64,000 nt of DNA from Chitinophagales bacterium (lineage in GTDB: Bacteria > Bacteroidota > Bacteroidia > Chitinophagales > Chitinophagaceae): the NCBI GenBank assembly GCA_017303835.1, contig JAFLBI010000001.1, positions 2,108,001 to 2,172,000 of the forward strand, written 5' to 3'. Both the position numbers and the translations under genes were made by a program. This document shows, piece by piece, positions 26,371 through 34,814 of this stretch; the first letter of the stretch is position 1; every line of letters starts with the position of its first letter. The notes beneath the pieces are model-generated. The model saw only the letters and a list, made by a program, of their open reading frames with translations, did not search any database and was not told where the DNA came from.

Positions 26371-26397
26371 AAAAAACCATCGCCGCAGGGCGATGGT
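26371..26397 (-). terminator. Rho-independent terminator after oxidase subunit IV
   Basis: On the minus strand ACCATCGCC, loop CTGC and GGCGATGGT form a perfect 9-base stem (26376-26397), followed by a run of six T residues ending at 26371. It lies 28 bases after the subunit IV stop and closes the cyoE to subunit IV transcript. Confidence 0.85.
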
Positions 26398-26424
26398 AAT
26401 ATCTTTTGTGAAATTCAGGCAGAT

Positions 26425-26877
26425 TTAGTGCTTTTCTTCAGCTTTGTGCTCGCCTTCCTTGTGTTCAGCAGCACCGTGCTCTTTCTTTTCACCTTTTACA
26501 GTGCTGGCTTCTTTATGATGTGGATCATAGGTATTGCGCAGGTTTTTGTATGAGTTGCCATCGTACAAGAAGGCAATAATGAACCAGATAAAGAGCGCCA
26601 AGGGCACTACGATAGTCATGATCATATTGCGGATCTCATGCTTCAAGTGCATGAAATAAGCAACGATGTAGAAAGCTTTTGCCATCATCAGGATCACAAT
26701 CACACCTTTCAGTGCAAGGCGTAAGCTTTCCTGATCCAATGGGATTTTAATCATCCAGAAACCAATGGCCAGTTCTACGATAGTCAGAACAGTCAGAATC
26801 CAGGTTACGCGCCAAATTTCCTTGGTACCGCCGCCGTGATTCTCTGCGTGTTGTGCGTGAATATTTACAGGCTCCAT
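26425..26877 (-). CDS. Cytochrome c oxidase subunit IV family protein
   Basis: A 150-residue small subunit of a heme-copper oxidase. Three predicted helices (about 24-44, 53-76, 85-105) carry the family look: IWRVTWILTVLTIVELAIGF, MAKAFYIVAYFMHLKHEIR. The His/Glu/Lys-rich cytoplasmic tail (after residue 115, with HHKEAS and HGAAEHKEGEHK) is unusual and could bind metal, as could the His-rich N-terminus (HAQHAENHGGG). It follows subunit III after 22 bases and is the last gene before the terminator. It stabilises the oxidase and has no catalytic residues. Confidence 0.9.
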   Translation of the reverse strand: MEPVNIHAQHAENHGGGTKEIWRVTWILTVLTIVELAIGFWMIKIPLDQESLRLALKGVIVILMMAKAFYIVAYFMHLKHEIRNMIMTIVVPLALFIWFIIAFLYDGNSYKNLRNTYDPHHKEASTVKGEKKEHGAAEHKEGEHKAEEKH

Positions 26878-26899
26878 GAGCTATTACTTATAAGGTTAG

Positions 26900-27580
26900 T
26901 TAAATAAGATAGAAACAAGTGAATACGAATACCCATACCAGATCTACAAAGTGCCAGTACAAACCAGCTTTCTCGATCATCAGGTAATGGCCTCTTCTGT
27001 CGAATACACCATTCAAGGTCATGATCAACATGATGATGTTAATCACCACACCACTCAATACGTGGAAACCATGGAAACCTGTGATGGTAAAGAAGAAGTT
27101 GGTGAAGTTTGTAGAAATAGCTACAGAACCATCATGGTTCAGGAAAGGATTGCTACCCCACCATGCACCTTCATGATACAGGTGTGTCCATTCCCAAGCC
27201 TGACAACCTAAGAACGCTGCACCACCAATGATGGTGAGGATCAGGTTTCTTACCACGCCTTTGCGATCCATGTTATGACCAGCATGCACTGCCAACACCA
27301 TGGTTACAGAACTGATGATCAGGATAAAGGTCATGATACTTACAAACACCAGCGGTGCGTGTACGCCTTCCGGAGCGAAGGGGAAGCTCTTGAATACTTC
27401 GTTGGGGTCAGGCCATCCGTTAGTTGAAAAACGGGTAGTTCCGTAAGCGATCAGGAATGCACCAAAAGTGAAAGCATCGCTCATGAGGAAATACCACATC
27501 ATGAGTTTGCCATACTCTACGTTGAAGGGGCTTTTACCACCACTCCACCACTTCGTGGTTGCTGTTGTTGTACTTGCCAT
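26900..27580 (-). CDS. ctaE: Cytochrome c oxidase subunit III (first copy)
   Basis: An integral membrane subunit of 226 residues of the COX3 family, with five or more helices. Family motifs: WYFLMSDAFTFGAFLIAYG, QAWEWTHLYHEGAWWGSN, ITGFHGFHVLSGVVINI and the C-terminal KAGLYWHFVDLVWVFVF. The Glu in WEW and the His-rich HGFHV region are normal for the family. It contacts subunit I and helps keep proton uptake active. A second, shorter COX3-type gene lies just upstream at 27658. A promoter-like box at 27603-27610 may give it extra expression. Confidence 0.92.
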   Translation of the reverse strand: MASTTTATTKWWSGGKSPFNVEYGKLMMWYFLMSDAFTFGAFLIAYGTTRFSTNGWPDPNEVFKSFPFAPEGVHAPLVFVSIMTFILIISSVTMVLAVHAGHNMDRKGVVRNLILTIIGGAAFLGCQAWEWTHLYHEGAWWGSNPFLNHDGSVAISTNFTNFFFTITGFHGFHVLSGVVINIIMLIMTLNGVFDRRGHYLMIEKAGLYWHFVDLVWVFVFTCFYLI

Positions 27581-27602
27581 TCAGGTTTAAATTTCAGGTT
27601 CA

Positions 27603-27610
27603 CAAAAATA
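27603..27610 (-). promoter_or_regulatory. Possible -7 box before oxidase subunit III
   Basis: On the minus strand TATTTTTG matches TAnnTTTG 22 bases before the start at 27580. The best -33-like TTTG is about 25 bases further up, a longer spacing than usual. The same 77-base gap also holds a weak AAGCAA/TTGCTT stem, so it may be an internal regulatory point in the oxidase cluster. Confidence 0.3.
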
Positions 27611-27657
27611 TTGGCTGAGGCTTAAAAAAGCTGCACAAAGCAAGACTTTTTTATTGC

Positions 27658-28239
27658 TTATCCAACCCAGTTATAAAAAATAAATAGATATATCCAAAGC
27701 AGGTCTACAAAATGCCAGTAAGTAGCTGCAATCTCCAGCGGAACAGCGCTATACTGCTTCACTGAAGTACGAAATGCACGGAAAAAGATCACCAACAGTG
27801 CAATTACCCCACCCAGCACGTGTACCATGTGCAAACCTGTAATCACCAGCAAGAAGCTGGCTGCAGGGTTACTCTTGGCACCCACGAGGCTGATTCCGGC
27901 TTTTTCCAGAGCCTGAAAACCCAGATACTGCAACACAGTAAACAAGACACCCAGTATAGCAGTAACCGTAATCAAGCTGCGGTAACGCTGCATTTCTCTT
28001 GCTTTGAAAGATTTCAAAGCCAAATGCATGGTTACGCTACTAATAATAATTACGGCTGTTGAATACCAGAATACCAGCGGCAATTGAAACTCCAACCAGT
28101 TACTTTGGTTCTTCTTCACAATATAGGCACTCGTTAATCCGGCAAATGCCATAATAATACTGGCCATGGCCACCCAAAGCGTGAACTTATGTGGGTGAAT
28201 ACGACCGGAGTCTTTCTTGGTTACACTTGTTGCCATCAT
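27658..28239 (-). CDS. Cytochrome c oxidase subunit III-like protein (second copy)
   Basis: A 194-residue COX3-family protein with five helices. I start at the ATG at 28239 (MMATSVTKKDSGRIHPHKF); the longer frame would need a TTG at 28248. Motifs: GLTSAYIVKKNQSNWLEFQL, LQYLGFQALEKAG, VITGLHMVHVLGGVIALL and ATYWHFVDLLWIYLF. It resembles the shorter, quinol/caa3-type subunit III found in many Bacteroidota, where two COX3-like genes commonly sit together. The pair may form a split subunit III. It lies 11 bases downstream of cyoE. Confidence 0.9.
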   Translation of the reverse strand: MMATSVTKKDSGRIHPHKFTLWVAMASIIMAFAGLTSAYIVKKNQSNWLEFQLPLVFWYSTAVIIISSVTMHLALKSFKAREMQRYRSLITVTAILGVLFTVLQYLGFQALEKAGISLVGAKSNPAASFLLVITGLHMVHVLGGVIALLVIFFRAFRTSVKQYSAVPLEIAATYWHFVDLLWIYLFIFYNWVG

Positions 28240-28250
28240 CACAAACAATT

Positions 28251-29153
28251 TTATCGCACCTTATCAGCCAGCAATGCTAATAAGACAATCGGTAAATAGA
28301 TATAACTACTGAACATCACCCTTCTTGCGGAGGGTACATCCATGTTTTGATACAAACGTAAACTCTGCACTACCATGAACAAATTCGCCACCAATACAAT
28401 CCATAAGCTAATCTTCCCTGACAGGCCAAAGTAGTAAGGTAAAATACCCATGGGTATCATCAGCACGCTATACATCACAGCTTGCATAGCAGTGAACTTA
28501 GTGGGGCCTTTATCGCTGGGCAATAATTTGAATCCCACCTTACTGTAATCCTGATGTGCTACCCAAGCAATGGCCCAGAAATGCGGGAACTGCCACAGAA
28601 ACTGGATGCCAAACAAGATCCAACCACCCGCAGAAAAATCATCATTACCAGCTACCCAACCAATCAAACAAGGAAAAGCACCGGGAAATGCGCCCACCAA
28701 AACTGCAATAGAATTGATCTTTTTGAGCGGTGTATAGATATATGCGTAAACGAATAAGCTGAATGCAGAGAGTAAAGCAGAAGACAAGTTGAAGAAATAC
28801 CACATCATCAGTACACCCACCACTCCGGCAATGAATGCAAACATGTAAGCTTCTTGCTGACTCATTCTACCATCAGCCACAGGTCTTTTACCTGTGCGCT
28901 TCATGCGTGCATCAGTATCTTTTTCAACTGCTTGATTGATGGCATTGGCGCTACCGGTTACCAGCATACCCGCAACAAATAGTATGATGATCATCCACCA
29001 ATCATAGTTCACCACCTTGGGTGCCAAGAGGTAGCAGATCACACAGGAGAATACTACGGTAAAGCTGAGCGTGAATTTGATCAGCTGGTAGTAATCTCTT
29101 GCTTTTGCTGCAAGTGAGAAACCGTTAGAAGATGTTGTTACCTGTTCTGCCAT
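28251..29153 (-). CDS. cyoE: Protoheme IX farnesyltransferase (heme O synthase)
   Basis: A polytopic UbiA-family prenyltransferase that converts heme B to heme O, the first step to heme A for the oxidase encoded next to it. The start at 29153 (MAEQVTTSSNGFSLAAK) avoids a short extension with two other Met residues. Motifs: SANAINQAVEKDTDARMKRT with the Asp-rich prenyl-diphosphate site, RPVADGRMS, and the second loop VAHQDYSKVGFKLLPSD. Length (300 residues) is usual. It begins 50 bases beyond the strong terminator that follows ctaD and is the first gene of the cyoE to subunit IV group. Confidence 0.94.
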   Translation of the reverse strand: MAEQVTTSSNGFSLAAKARDYYQLIKFTLSFTVVFSCVICYLLAPKVVNYDWWMIIILFVAGMLVTGSANAINQAVEKDTDARMKRTGKRPVADGRMSQQEAYMFAFIAGVVGVLMMWYFFNLSSALLSAFSLFVYAYIYTPLKKINSIAVLVGAFPGAFPCLIGWVAGNDDFSAGGWILFGIQFLWQFPHFWAIAWVAHQDYSKVGFKLLPSDKGPTKFTAMQAVMYSVLMIPMGILPYYFGLSGKISLWIVLVANLFMVVQSLRLYQNMDVPSARRVMFSSYIYLPIVLLALLADKVR

Positions 29154-29176
29154 AATCATTCGCACCATTCAGTCAG

Positions 29177-29207
29177 AAAAACAATGCCCTGAATCCTCAG
29201 GGCATTG
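29177..29207 (-). terminator. Rho-independent terminator after oxidase subunit I
   Basis: On the minus strand a perfect 11-base stem (CAATGCCCTGA and TCAGGGCATTG, 29182-29207) with a 4-base loop is followed by TTTTTC. It lies 48 bases after the ctaD stop and separates the act-ctaCD transcript from cyoE. Confidence 0.88.
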
Positions 29208-29254
29208 CATTGATATCAGCAGCAGCAGTGCTCACGCACCACTACGCAGTAATA

Positions 29255-31069
29255 TTAGTGATGACTACTTTCATCTGCCCCAATCGGTGTGGTCTGAGGA
29301 ATGAATTCCTTACCATCCTTACCGTAGTCGTAAGCCCAACGGTGTACTTCAGGAATCTCGCCTTCCCAGTTACCATGACCAGGGTTAATTGGTGTAGTCC
29401 ACTCCAATGTGTTTGCATTGTAAGGGTTCTGCTCTCTTACTTTTCTACCTTTCCAAATACTGTAGAAGAAGTTGAACAGGAATAATAACTGTACTGCGAA
29501 TACAATCATCGCAACAGTACTGATGAATCTGTTCAGCTCAGCAAACTGCTTAAAGCTTTCCCAGATGCTATAATCGTAGTAACGACGAGGCATACCAGCC
29601 AGACCTTCATAGTGCATTGGCCAGAAGATCAGGTAAGCACCAGCCAGGGTTGCCCAGAAGTGGATATAACCCATGGTGTTGTTCAGGTGGCGACCATACA
29701 TCTTTGGATACCAATGGTAGATACCCGCGAACATACCGAACATAGAAGCGACACCCATTACAATATGGAAGTGCGCAATTACAAAGTATGTATCGTGCAG
29801 GTGAATATCCAATGCAGAGTTACCCAACCAGATACCTGTTAAACCACCAGAGATGAAGAGGCTCACGAAACCAATCGCGAACAACATCGCAGGTGTGAAA
29901 CGAATATTACCGCGCCACAGGGTAGTTAACCAGTTAAATACTTTGATGGCTGATGGTACTGCGATCAACAAAGTCAACAATACGAAGATTGATCCGAGGA
30001 ATGGGTTCAAACCGGTTACGAACATGTGGTGTGCCCAAACCAAGAAGGCGAGGATAGCAATCGCAAACAATGAACCAATCATGGCCATATAACCGAAGAT
30101 AGGTTTACGTGAGTTTACAGAGAGTATCTCTGATACCATACCCATGGCAGGTAACAAGATGATGTATACTTCAGGGTGACCTAAGAACCAGAACAAGTGC
30201 TGGTACAAGATGGCGCTACCACCTTCGTTTGGCAGTGCTTTTTCTACACCAGCCAGATAAATATCAGACAGGTAGAAGCTGGTACCGAAGTTTCTATCGA
30301 AGATCAAGAGGATGAAACCAGAGAACAATACAGGGAATGACAATACACCCAGGATAGCTGTGAAGAACAGTGCCCAGATTGTCAAAGGCATACGTGTCAT
30401 GCTCATACCCTTGGTACGCATGTTCAATACAGTAGCGATATAGTTCAGACCACCCAGCAGTGAAGACACTACGAAGAGCGCCATGGAGATCAACCACAAA
30501 TCCATACCAGTTTTAGAACCAGGTGAAGCATCACCTAAGGCACTCAAAGGAGGATAAGCAGTCCAACCACCACTGAAAGGACCAGTTTCAACGAAGAGTG
30601 AAGACAGCATCACGATACTTGCGGCCAGGAAGAACCAGTAGCTCAGCATGTTCATGAAAGGTGATGCCATATCGCGTGCACCAATCTGCAAAGGAATCAG
30701 GAAGTTGGCGAAAGTACCACTCAGACCTGCAGTCAAAACGAAGAATACGAGTACAGTACCGTGTGTAGTTACCAATGCATAATATGCAGCAGGTGTAATA
30801 CGGCCACCTTCAGCCCATTTACCCAAGAGGTCTTCCAACCAAGGGTATGTTGCTTCAGGATAACCCAGCTGAAAACGGAAAAGCACAGACATCAGACCAC
30901 CGAGTACGGCCCAAACCATACCAGTGATCAGGAATTGCTTCGCGATCATTTTATGATCCTGGCTGAAAACATACTTGGTGATGAATGTTTCATGATGGTG
31001 ATGCTCATGATGATGGTCTCCATGAACATCGTGTGTAGCGTGTGCTTGCAGAACTGCTTCAGTCGCCAT
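29255..31069 (-). CDS. ctaD: Cytochrome c oxidase subunit I
   Basis: This is the catalytic heme-copper oxidase subunit that reduces oxygen at the heme a3-CuB site. At 604 residues it has twelve or more helices. Visible ligands: FWFLGHPEVYIILLP with the CuB His cross-linked to Tyr and the Glu typical of A1-type proton channels, the HH pair in WAHHMFVTG, and HDTYFVIAHFHIVMG with the heme a3 and heme a His. The N-terminus is very His-rich (HATHDVHGDHHHEHHHHETF), which I have not seen linked to a known function here. Subunit II lies 61 bases upstream, and a terminator follows. Confidence 0.97.
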   Translation of the reverse strand: MATEAVLQAHATHDVHGDHHHEHHHHETFITKYVFSQDHKMIAKQFLITGMVWAVLGGLMSVLFRFQLGYPEATYPWLEDLLGKWAEGGRITPAAYYALVTTHGTVLVFFVLTAGLSGTFANFLIPLQIGARDMASPFMNMLSYWFFLAASIVMLSSLFVETGPFSGGWTAYPPLSALGDASPGSKTGMDLWLISMALFVVSSLLGGLNYIATVLNMRTKGMSMTRMPLTIWALFFTAILGVLSFPVLFSGFILLIFDRNFGTSFYLSDIYLAGVEKALPNEGGSAILYQHLFWFLGHPEVYIILLPAMGMVSEILSVNSRKPIFGYMAMIGSLFAIAILAFLVWAHHMFVTGLNPFLGSIFVLLTLLIAVPSAIKVFNWLTTLWRGNIRFTPAMLFAIGFVSLFISGGLTGIWLGNSALDIHLHDTYFVIAHFHIVMGVASMFGMFAGIYHWYPKMYGRHLNNTMGYIHFWATLAGAYLIFWPMHYEGLAGMPRRYYDYSIWESFKQFAELNRFISTVAMIVFAVQLLFLFNFFYSIWKGRKVREQNPYNANTLEWTTPINPGHGNWEGEIPEVHRWAYDYGKDGKEFIPQTTPIGADESSHH

Positions 31070-31130
31070 ATTGAGATTTCTTTAATACTTACTTAATTAC
31101 AATCAATTAGGTCAGTCGGTTGACTGATTT

Positions 31131-32183
31131 TTACATTTTTGCTACAGGGGCAGCGATTTTTGTGCTGTCGGCAGCTGGTTTAGCTGGTGCGTTAGCCGGA
31201 TCCTTATCAGGGAAAGCTACCAGATAGCTGGCTTTCTTACCTGCCATCCATGCATCGAACTCTTCCTGCGTAACCACTTCAATCACACCCTTCATAGAGT
31301 AGTGACCGTTTCCGCACATCTGATCACAACTGATCTCGTAAGCGAAATTTGGATTACCAGTCATCTCCTTCATTTCCTTTGTAGTGTACTTAGGTGTAAA
31401 CCACATAGTTGTTGGGGTACCAGGTACGGCATCCATTTTCAAACGGAAATGTGACAAACCAACATCATGGATTACATCGCGTGAGCCGATGATCAGCTTT
31501 ACAGGTTTATCCTTCACGATGTACATAGTACCTTCCAGCACCACATCATCCTGACCGGCTTTGTCATCCCAAAGCAGACCCAATGCGTTGGTACCATCAA
31601 TATTCTTAAAGTATTTCTTACCGAAAGTTTTGTCTTTACCTGGGTATCGATAAATCCAGCCAAACTGCTTACCCACTACTTCTACTTCCATCGCGCCTTT
31701 TGGTGCATCGCTGGTAAACAGGAACCAGTTACGCAAACCAATTACTACCAGCACAGCCAGTACGATAGCTGGCACAACTGTCCAGATAACTTCCAACTTG
31801 TTGTTGTGGGGCAGGTAGAAAGGCTTACGCTTATCGCTCTCCTGATATTTGTAAGCAAACCAGAACAGCAGAATCTGTGTAATGATGAACACAGCGCCTG
31901 TTACAGCCAGTGTTACCCACAGCATTTCGTCTACTTTCTCACCTTCTTTGCTGGCAGATGGATAAGGCAGCAGGGTTTTACCATAGTACAGCTCATTGCA
32001 GTACCATACACCTATCAGACCGAGTACCAGAAACGCGATCATTAGGAAACCATTGATCTTGTTGTTCTGCTTACGGCTGGCTTCTGCACCTTTCAATACC
32101 GCAACATATTCGCTGGCTTTTGAGATCTGGAAGATCACAATGAAGATCAGCGTAACGACTGCAATGATCAGAAACATACTCAT
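31131..32183 (-). CDS. ctaC: Cytochrome c oxidase subunit II, CuA-binding
   Basis: This subunit accepts electrons at its binuclear CuA site. It is 350 residues long, with three predicted membrane segments (about 3-20, 48-66, 88-112) where two are usual; the extra N-terminal one replaces a signal peptide. The periplasmic cupredoxin domain holds the CuA ligands: His in VIHDVGLSHFRLKMD and EISCDQMCGNGHYSM (Cys, Cys, His, Met). There is no C-terminal cytochrome c domain, so electrons likely come from the heme domains of ActA or ActE. It is followed by ctaD and preceded by actF. Confidence 0.95.
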   Translation of the reverse strand: MSMFLIIAVVTLIFIVIFQISKASEYVAVLKGAEASRKQNNKINGFLMIAFLVLGLIGVWYCNELYYGKTLLPYPSASKEGEKVDEMLWVTLAVTGAVFIITQILLFWFAYKYQESDKRKPFYLPHNNKLEVIWTVVPAIVLAVLVVIGLRNWFLFTSDAPKGAMEVEVVGKQFGWIYRYPGKDKTFGKKYFKNIDGTNALGLLWDDKAGQDDVVLEGTMYIVKDKPVKLIIGSRDVIHDVGLSHFRLKMDAVPGTPTTMWFTPKYTTKEMKEMTGNPNFAYEISCDQMCGNGHYSMKGVIEVVTQEEFDAWMAGKKASYLVAFPDKDPANAPAKPAADSTKIAAPVAKM

Positions 32184-32242
32184 AATACTATCCGTGTTTT
32201 CTTTTCTCTAATCTGTTTAATTAACCGAATACCTTTCATTCA

Positions 32243-33472
32243 TTATGTATGGTGAATGATACTTTCCTTGAGGAAAGGATGGTATTTCGGAATCAGCGGC
32301 TTGCTGGCTAATGCACGACCAGTTTGGAAGATCATCACACCAACAAAGAAGCTCAGTATACCAAAGTCCATCCAGCCCAGTGTCACATGCTCCTTGCTGA
32401 TACTACCCATCACCATCTGATAGAAATCAATCCAGTGACCGAAGATGATGAGTACGGCCATGAAAGTAACCAGTGTATAGTTACGCTTGGCAGCACGCTT
32501 CATCAGTATTAACAATGGACACAAGAAATTGATGATCAAATTCAGGAAGAAAATTCCTTTGTAAGGGCCCTGAACGCGGTGCTTGAAGTAAACGGTCTCT
32601 TCAGGAATGTTCGCGTACCAGATCAACATGTACTGACTGAACCAGAGATAAGTCCAGAATACAGAGAATGCAAACATGAACTTACCAATATCGTGCAGGT
32701 GTTCTTGGTTGGTATATTCCAAGTAACCTTTGTTCTTCAGATAAATTACCCAAAGGGCGATCAAGCTCATACCACTTACAAAAGAACTTGCGAAAGTGTA
32801 CCAGCTATACATGGTGCTGTACCAGTGTGCATCCAAACTCATCATCCACAACCAAGGGATGGTAGAACCTACAGTTAATGCAAACCATACTACGAACATC
32901 GCAGCACGTACCGTATTTCTCCAGATGAAAGAATGACCAGTTTCATGATTCATCGCTGCTTCATCTGCTTCGCTGCTCAGCTGGCGCATTCTCCAACCAA
33001 GGATGCTCCAGAAACCGATGGTGAGTGTTGACCAGATCAGGAAGAAAGTAGGATTCAAGAATCCTTTCTTACCATTCAGGATGGGATCAGCAGCAACTGC
33101 TTCAGCATCTACCCAATGATAGATGTGGTGCTTGTGGCTGAATACTACATAAATCAGTACAGCAAAAGTGATGCTGCCGAAAATAGGTACCAGTGTAGAA
33201 ATGGCTTCAGGCACACGACGGAAAGACTGTTGCCAGCCACCCATTGCCAAGGTAGTTACGCAAATGAAGAACATTGCTGCGTTTGTAACCAGTGTCCAGA
33301 AGATGGTATTATACATCAGCGTACCCCAGAATACAGCCTGCTCATGTTCGTCGCTGCTGAAACCCTTGGTAAAAAGGCCGATCAGTAATGCGGCAAGACC
33401 TACACCCATCAGTGCAAATGACCAGGTGCGCATTTTACCGGGAATCTCGAATTGCATTTTTACAGAAGCCAT
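32243..33472 (-). CDS. actF: Alternative complex III subunit ActF (quinol:cytochrome c oxidoreductase membrane subunit)
   Basis: A 409-residue polytopic membrane protein related to the NrfD-like ActC but shorter and more divergent. About ten helices are predicted (for example FALMGVGLAALLIGLFT, TLVTNAAMFFICVTTLA, VFWTYLWFSQYMLIWYANIP). The phrase WSQYMLIWYAN-like, aromatic and carboxylate-rich, is typical of ActF. In the known complex ActF with ActC anchors the heme and iron-sulfur subunits and may help proton translocation. It follows actE after 33 bases and is followed by ctaC after 59 bases. Confidence 0.9.
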   Translation of the reverse strand: MASVKMQFEIPGKMRTWSFALMGVGLAALLIGLFTKGFSSDEHEQAVFWGTLMYNTIFWTLVTNAAMFFICVTTLAMGGWQQSFRRVPEAISTLVPIFGSITFAVLIYVVFSHKHHIYHWVDAEAVAADPILNGKKGFLNPTFFLIWSTLTIGFWSILGWRMRQLSSEADEAAMNHETGHSFIWRNTVRAAMFVVWFALTVGSTIPWLWMMSLDAHWYSTMYSWYTFASSFVSGMSLIALWVIYLKNKGYLEYTNQEHLHDIGKFMFAFSVFWTYLWFSQYMLIWYANIPEETVYFKHRVQGPYKGIFFLNLIINFLCPLLILMKRAAKRNYTLVTFMAVLIIFGHWIDFYQMVMGSISKEHVTLGWMDFGILSFFVGVMIFQTGRALASKPLIPKYHPFLKESIIHHT

Positions 33473-33505
33473 TATCAGTCGTTTATATCAGTTAGTCGAT
33501 CTAAA

Positions 33506-34162
33506 TTATTTTTTTGCAGTTGCTGAACTATCCATTGCAGCTGGTGCTTCATCAGCCAGTGGCAGTTTACCACCTTTTGCTTCAGCCTGTTTCATCTTGA
33601 TGTAGTGTACAATCTGCCAGCGCTGTTTGCGGTTAAGCTGAGATGCATAGCTACCCATGGTGTTCTTACCATAAGTCAATGAATACATCATCTGGCCTTC
33701 AGGCATATTGCCCACGATTGGATCGTTGATCAGGTTTTTTGGTGCTGCAGGATACGGACCTTCACCATCTTTCCACAGCGGACCGTTACCATCCAACTTA
33801 GTACCATGACAGATACCGCAGTTAATCAGGTATTGACGCTCAGCTTCTTTGTATTCAGCTGCAGTTAAAGCTGCAACAGGATTAGGCACTTTCTTAGAAG
33901 CTACATAGTTTACTGTATCTCCAGGCTTGTCCATTTCAATCGGAAAGGGCGCTTCCTCACCACGAGCAATGGTTCCGGCAACAGGCATGCTGGTATAGTT
34001 GATACCCTGCTCTTTCAGGTTGCTGTGATCAGCATAGGTTTCATAAGCACGGCTGTAAGCCATATCAGGCATATAGATGCTACCGGGCTTACGCTTTACA
34101 TCACTGCAGCTCACGATAACAGCACCTGCAGCAAGAACAGCTATGATGGATAATTTTTTCAT
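33506..34162 (-). CDS. actE: Alternative complex III subunit ActE, monoheme cytochrome c lipoprotein
   Basis: A 218-residue lipoprotein (GAVIVSC, Cys19) with one c-type heme motif, INCGICHGTKLDGNG, near residue 115, and downstream Met candidates in NMPEGQMMYSLTYGKNTMGS. It passes electrons from ActA toward the oxidase in the alternative complex III supercomplex. It lies 18 bases after actD. The C-terminal tail is Ala- and Lys-rich with no recognisable fold. Confidence 0.92.
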   Translation of the reverse strand: MKKLSIIAVLAAGAVIVSCSDVKRKPGSIYMPDMAYSRAYETYADHSNLKEQGINYTSMPVAGTIARGEEAPFPIEMDKPGDTVNYVASKKVPNPVAALTAAEYKEAERQYLINCGICHGTKLDGNGPLWKDGEGPYPAAPKNLINDPIVGNMPEGQMMYSLTYGKNTMGSYASQLNRKQRWQIVHYIKMKQAEAKGGKLPLADEAPAAMDSSATAKK

Positions 34163-34180
34163 CTTCTTTAATTCTATTAA

Positions 34181-34768
34181 TTAAGCAGCAACGGTTTTAT
34201 TCTCAAACATCATTTCGTCTTTGTCGTAACGACCCAACCACCAGCCGTCTTCAGCAACCTGTACATCTGTTTCAACAGCACCTGCATTGCTTAAGAAAGC
34301 CTTCAGATCATCGGTATTGGTTTTATCGCTACACTCAATCACCATCACAAACAGATCATCTGTTGCACGTGCATGGAAATGGTGCTTCTTCACAAAAGGA
34401 GCCAACTGACACAGGTAGCAGAAAGTCAATACCATACCTACTGCAGCAAACAGTACGGTTAATTCGAACATGATGGGCACCCATGCAGGTAATGCAAAGT
34501 GCGGCTTACCACCAATGTTCAAAGGCCAATCCTTTGTAAAGATCCAGCTGATACCACTGATTGCAGTTGTTGTACCGGTGATACCGTAGATAAAACCAGC
34601 AGTGTGCAGACTTGTGTCACGCAGACCAAGGGCCTTATCCAAACCGTGTACAGGATAGGGCGTGTACACATCATGGATTTTGTAACCCGCTGTACGCACT
34701 TTCTTTACTGCAGCAAAGAGTGTATCCTCTTCATCAAAACATCCTACAGTGAATTTCTTTTTTGCCAT
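34181..34768 (-). CDS. actD: Alternative complex III subunit ActD (DUF3341)
   Basis: A 195-residue protein of the DUF3341 family, with a cytoplasmic ferredoxin-like N-terminal domain (FTVGCFDEEDTLFAAVKKVR, YKIHDVYTPYPVHGLD), two helices (about 60-80 and 98-120) and a C-terminal domain with MVIECSDKTNT. It binds no cofactor. In known complexes ActD is a membrane scaffold between ActC and ActF. It begins 46 bases after the actC stop. Confidence 0.93.
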   Translation of the reverse strand: MAKKKFTVGCFDEEDTLFAAVKKVRTAGYKIHDVYTPYPVHGLDKALGLRDTSLHTAGFIYGITGTTTAISGISWIFTKDWPLNIGGKPHFALPAWVPIMFELTVLFAAVGMVLTFCYLCQLAPFVKKHHFHARATDDLFVMVIECSDKTNTDDLKAFLSNAGAVETDVQVAEDGWWLGRYDKDEMMFENKTVAA

Positions 34769-34814
34769 ACTGTTTATTTATTCCTGGGCTTTCGCTCAAG
34801 TAATGTTTTATTGA

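Noticed and set aside
31108..31128. Hairpin followed by T residues on the plus strand between ctaC and ctaD
   Set aside because: The stem is only 6 bases, the T-run is on the wrong strand for the genes there, and no plus-strand gene precedes it.
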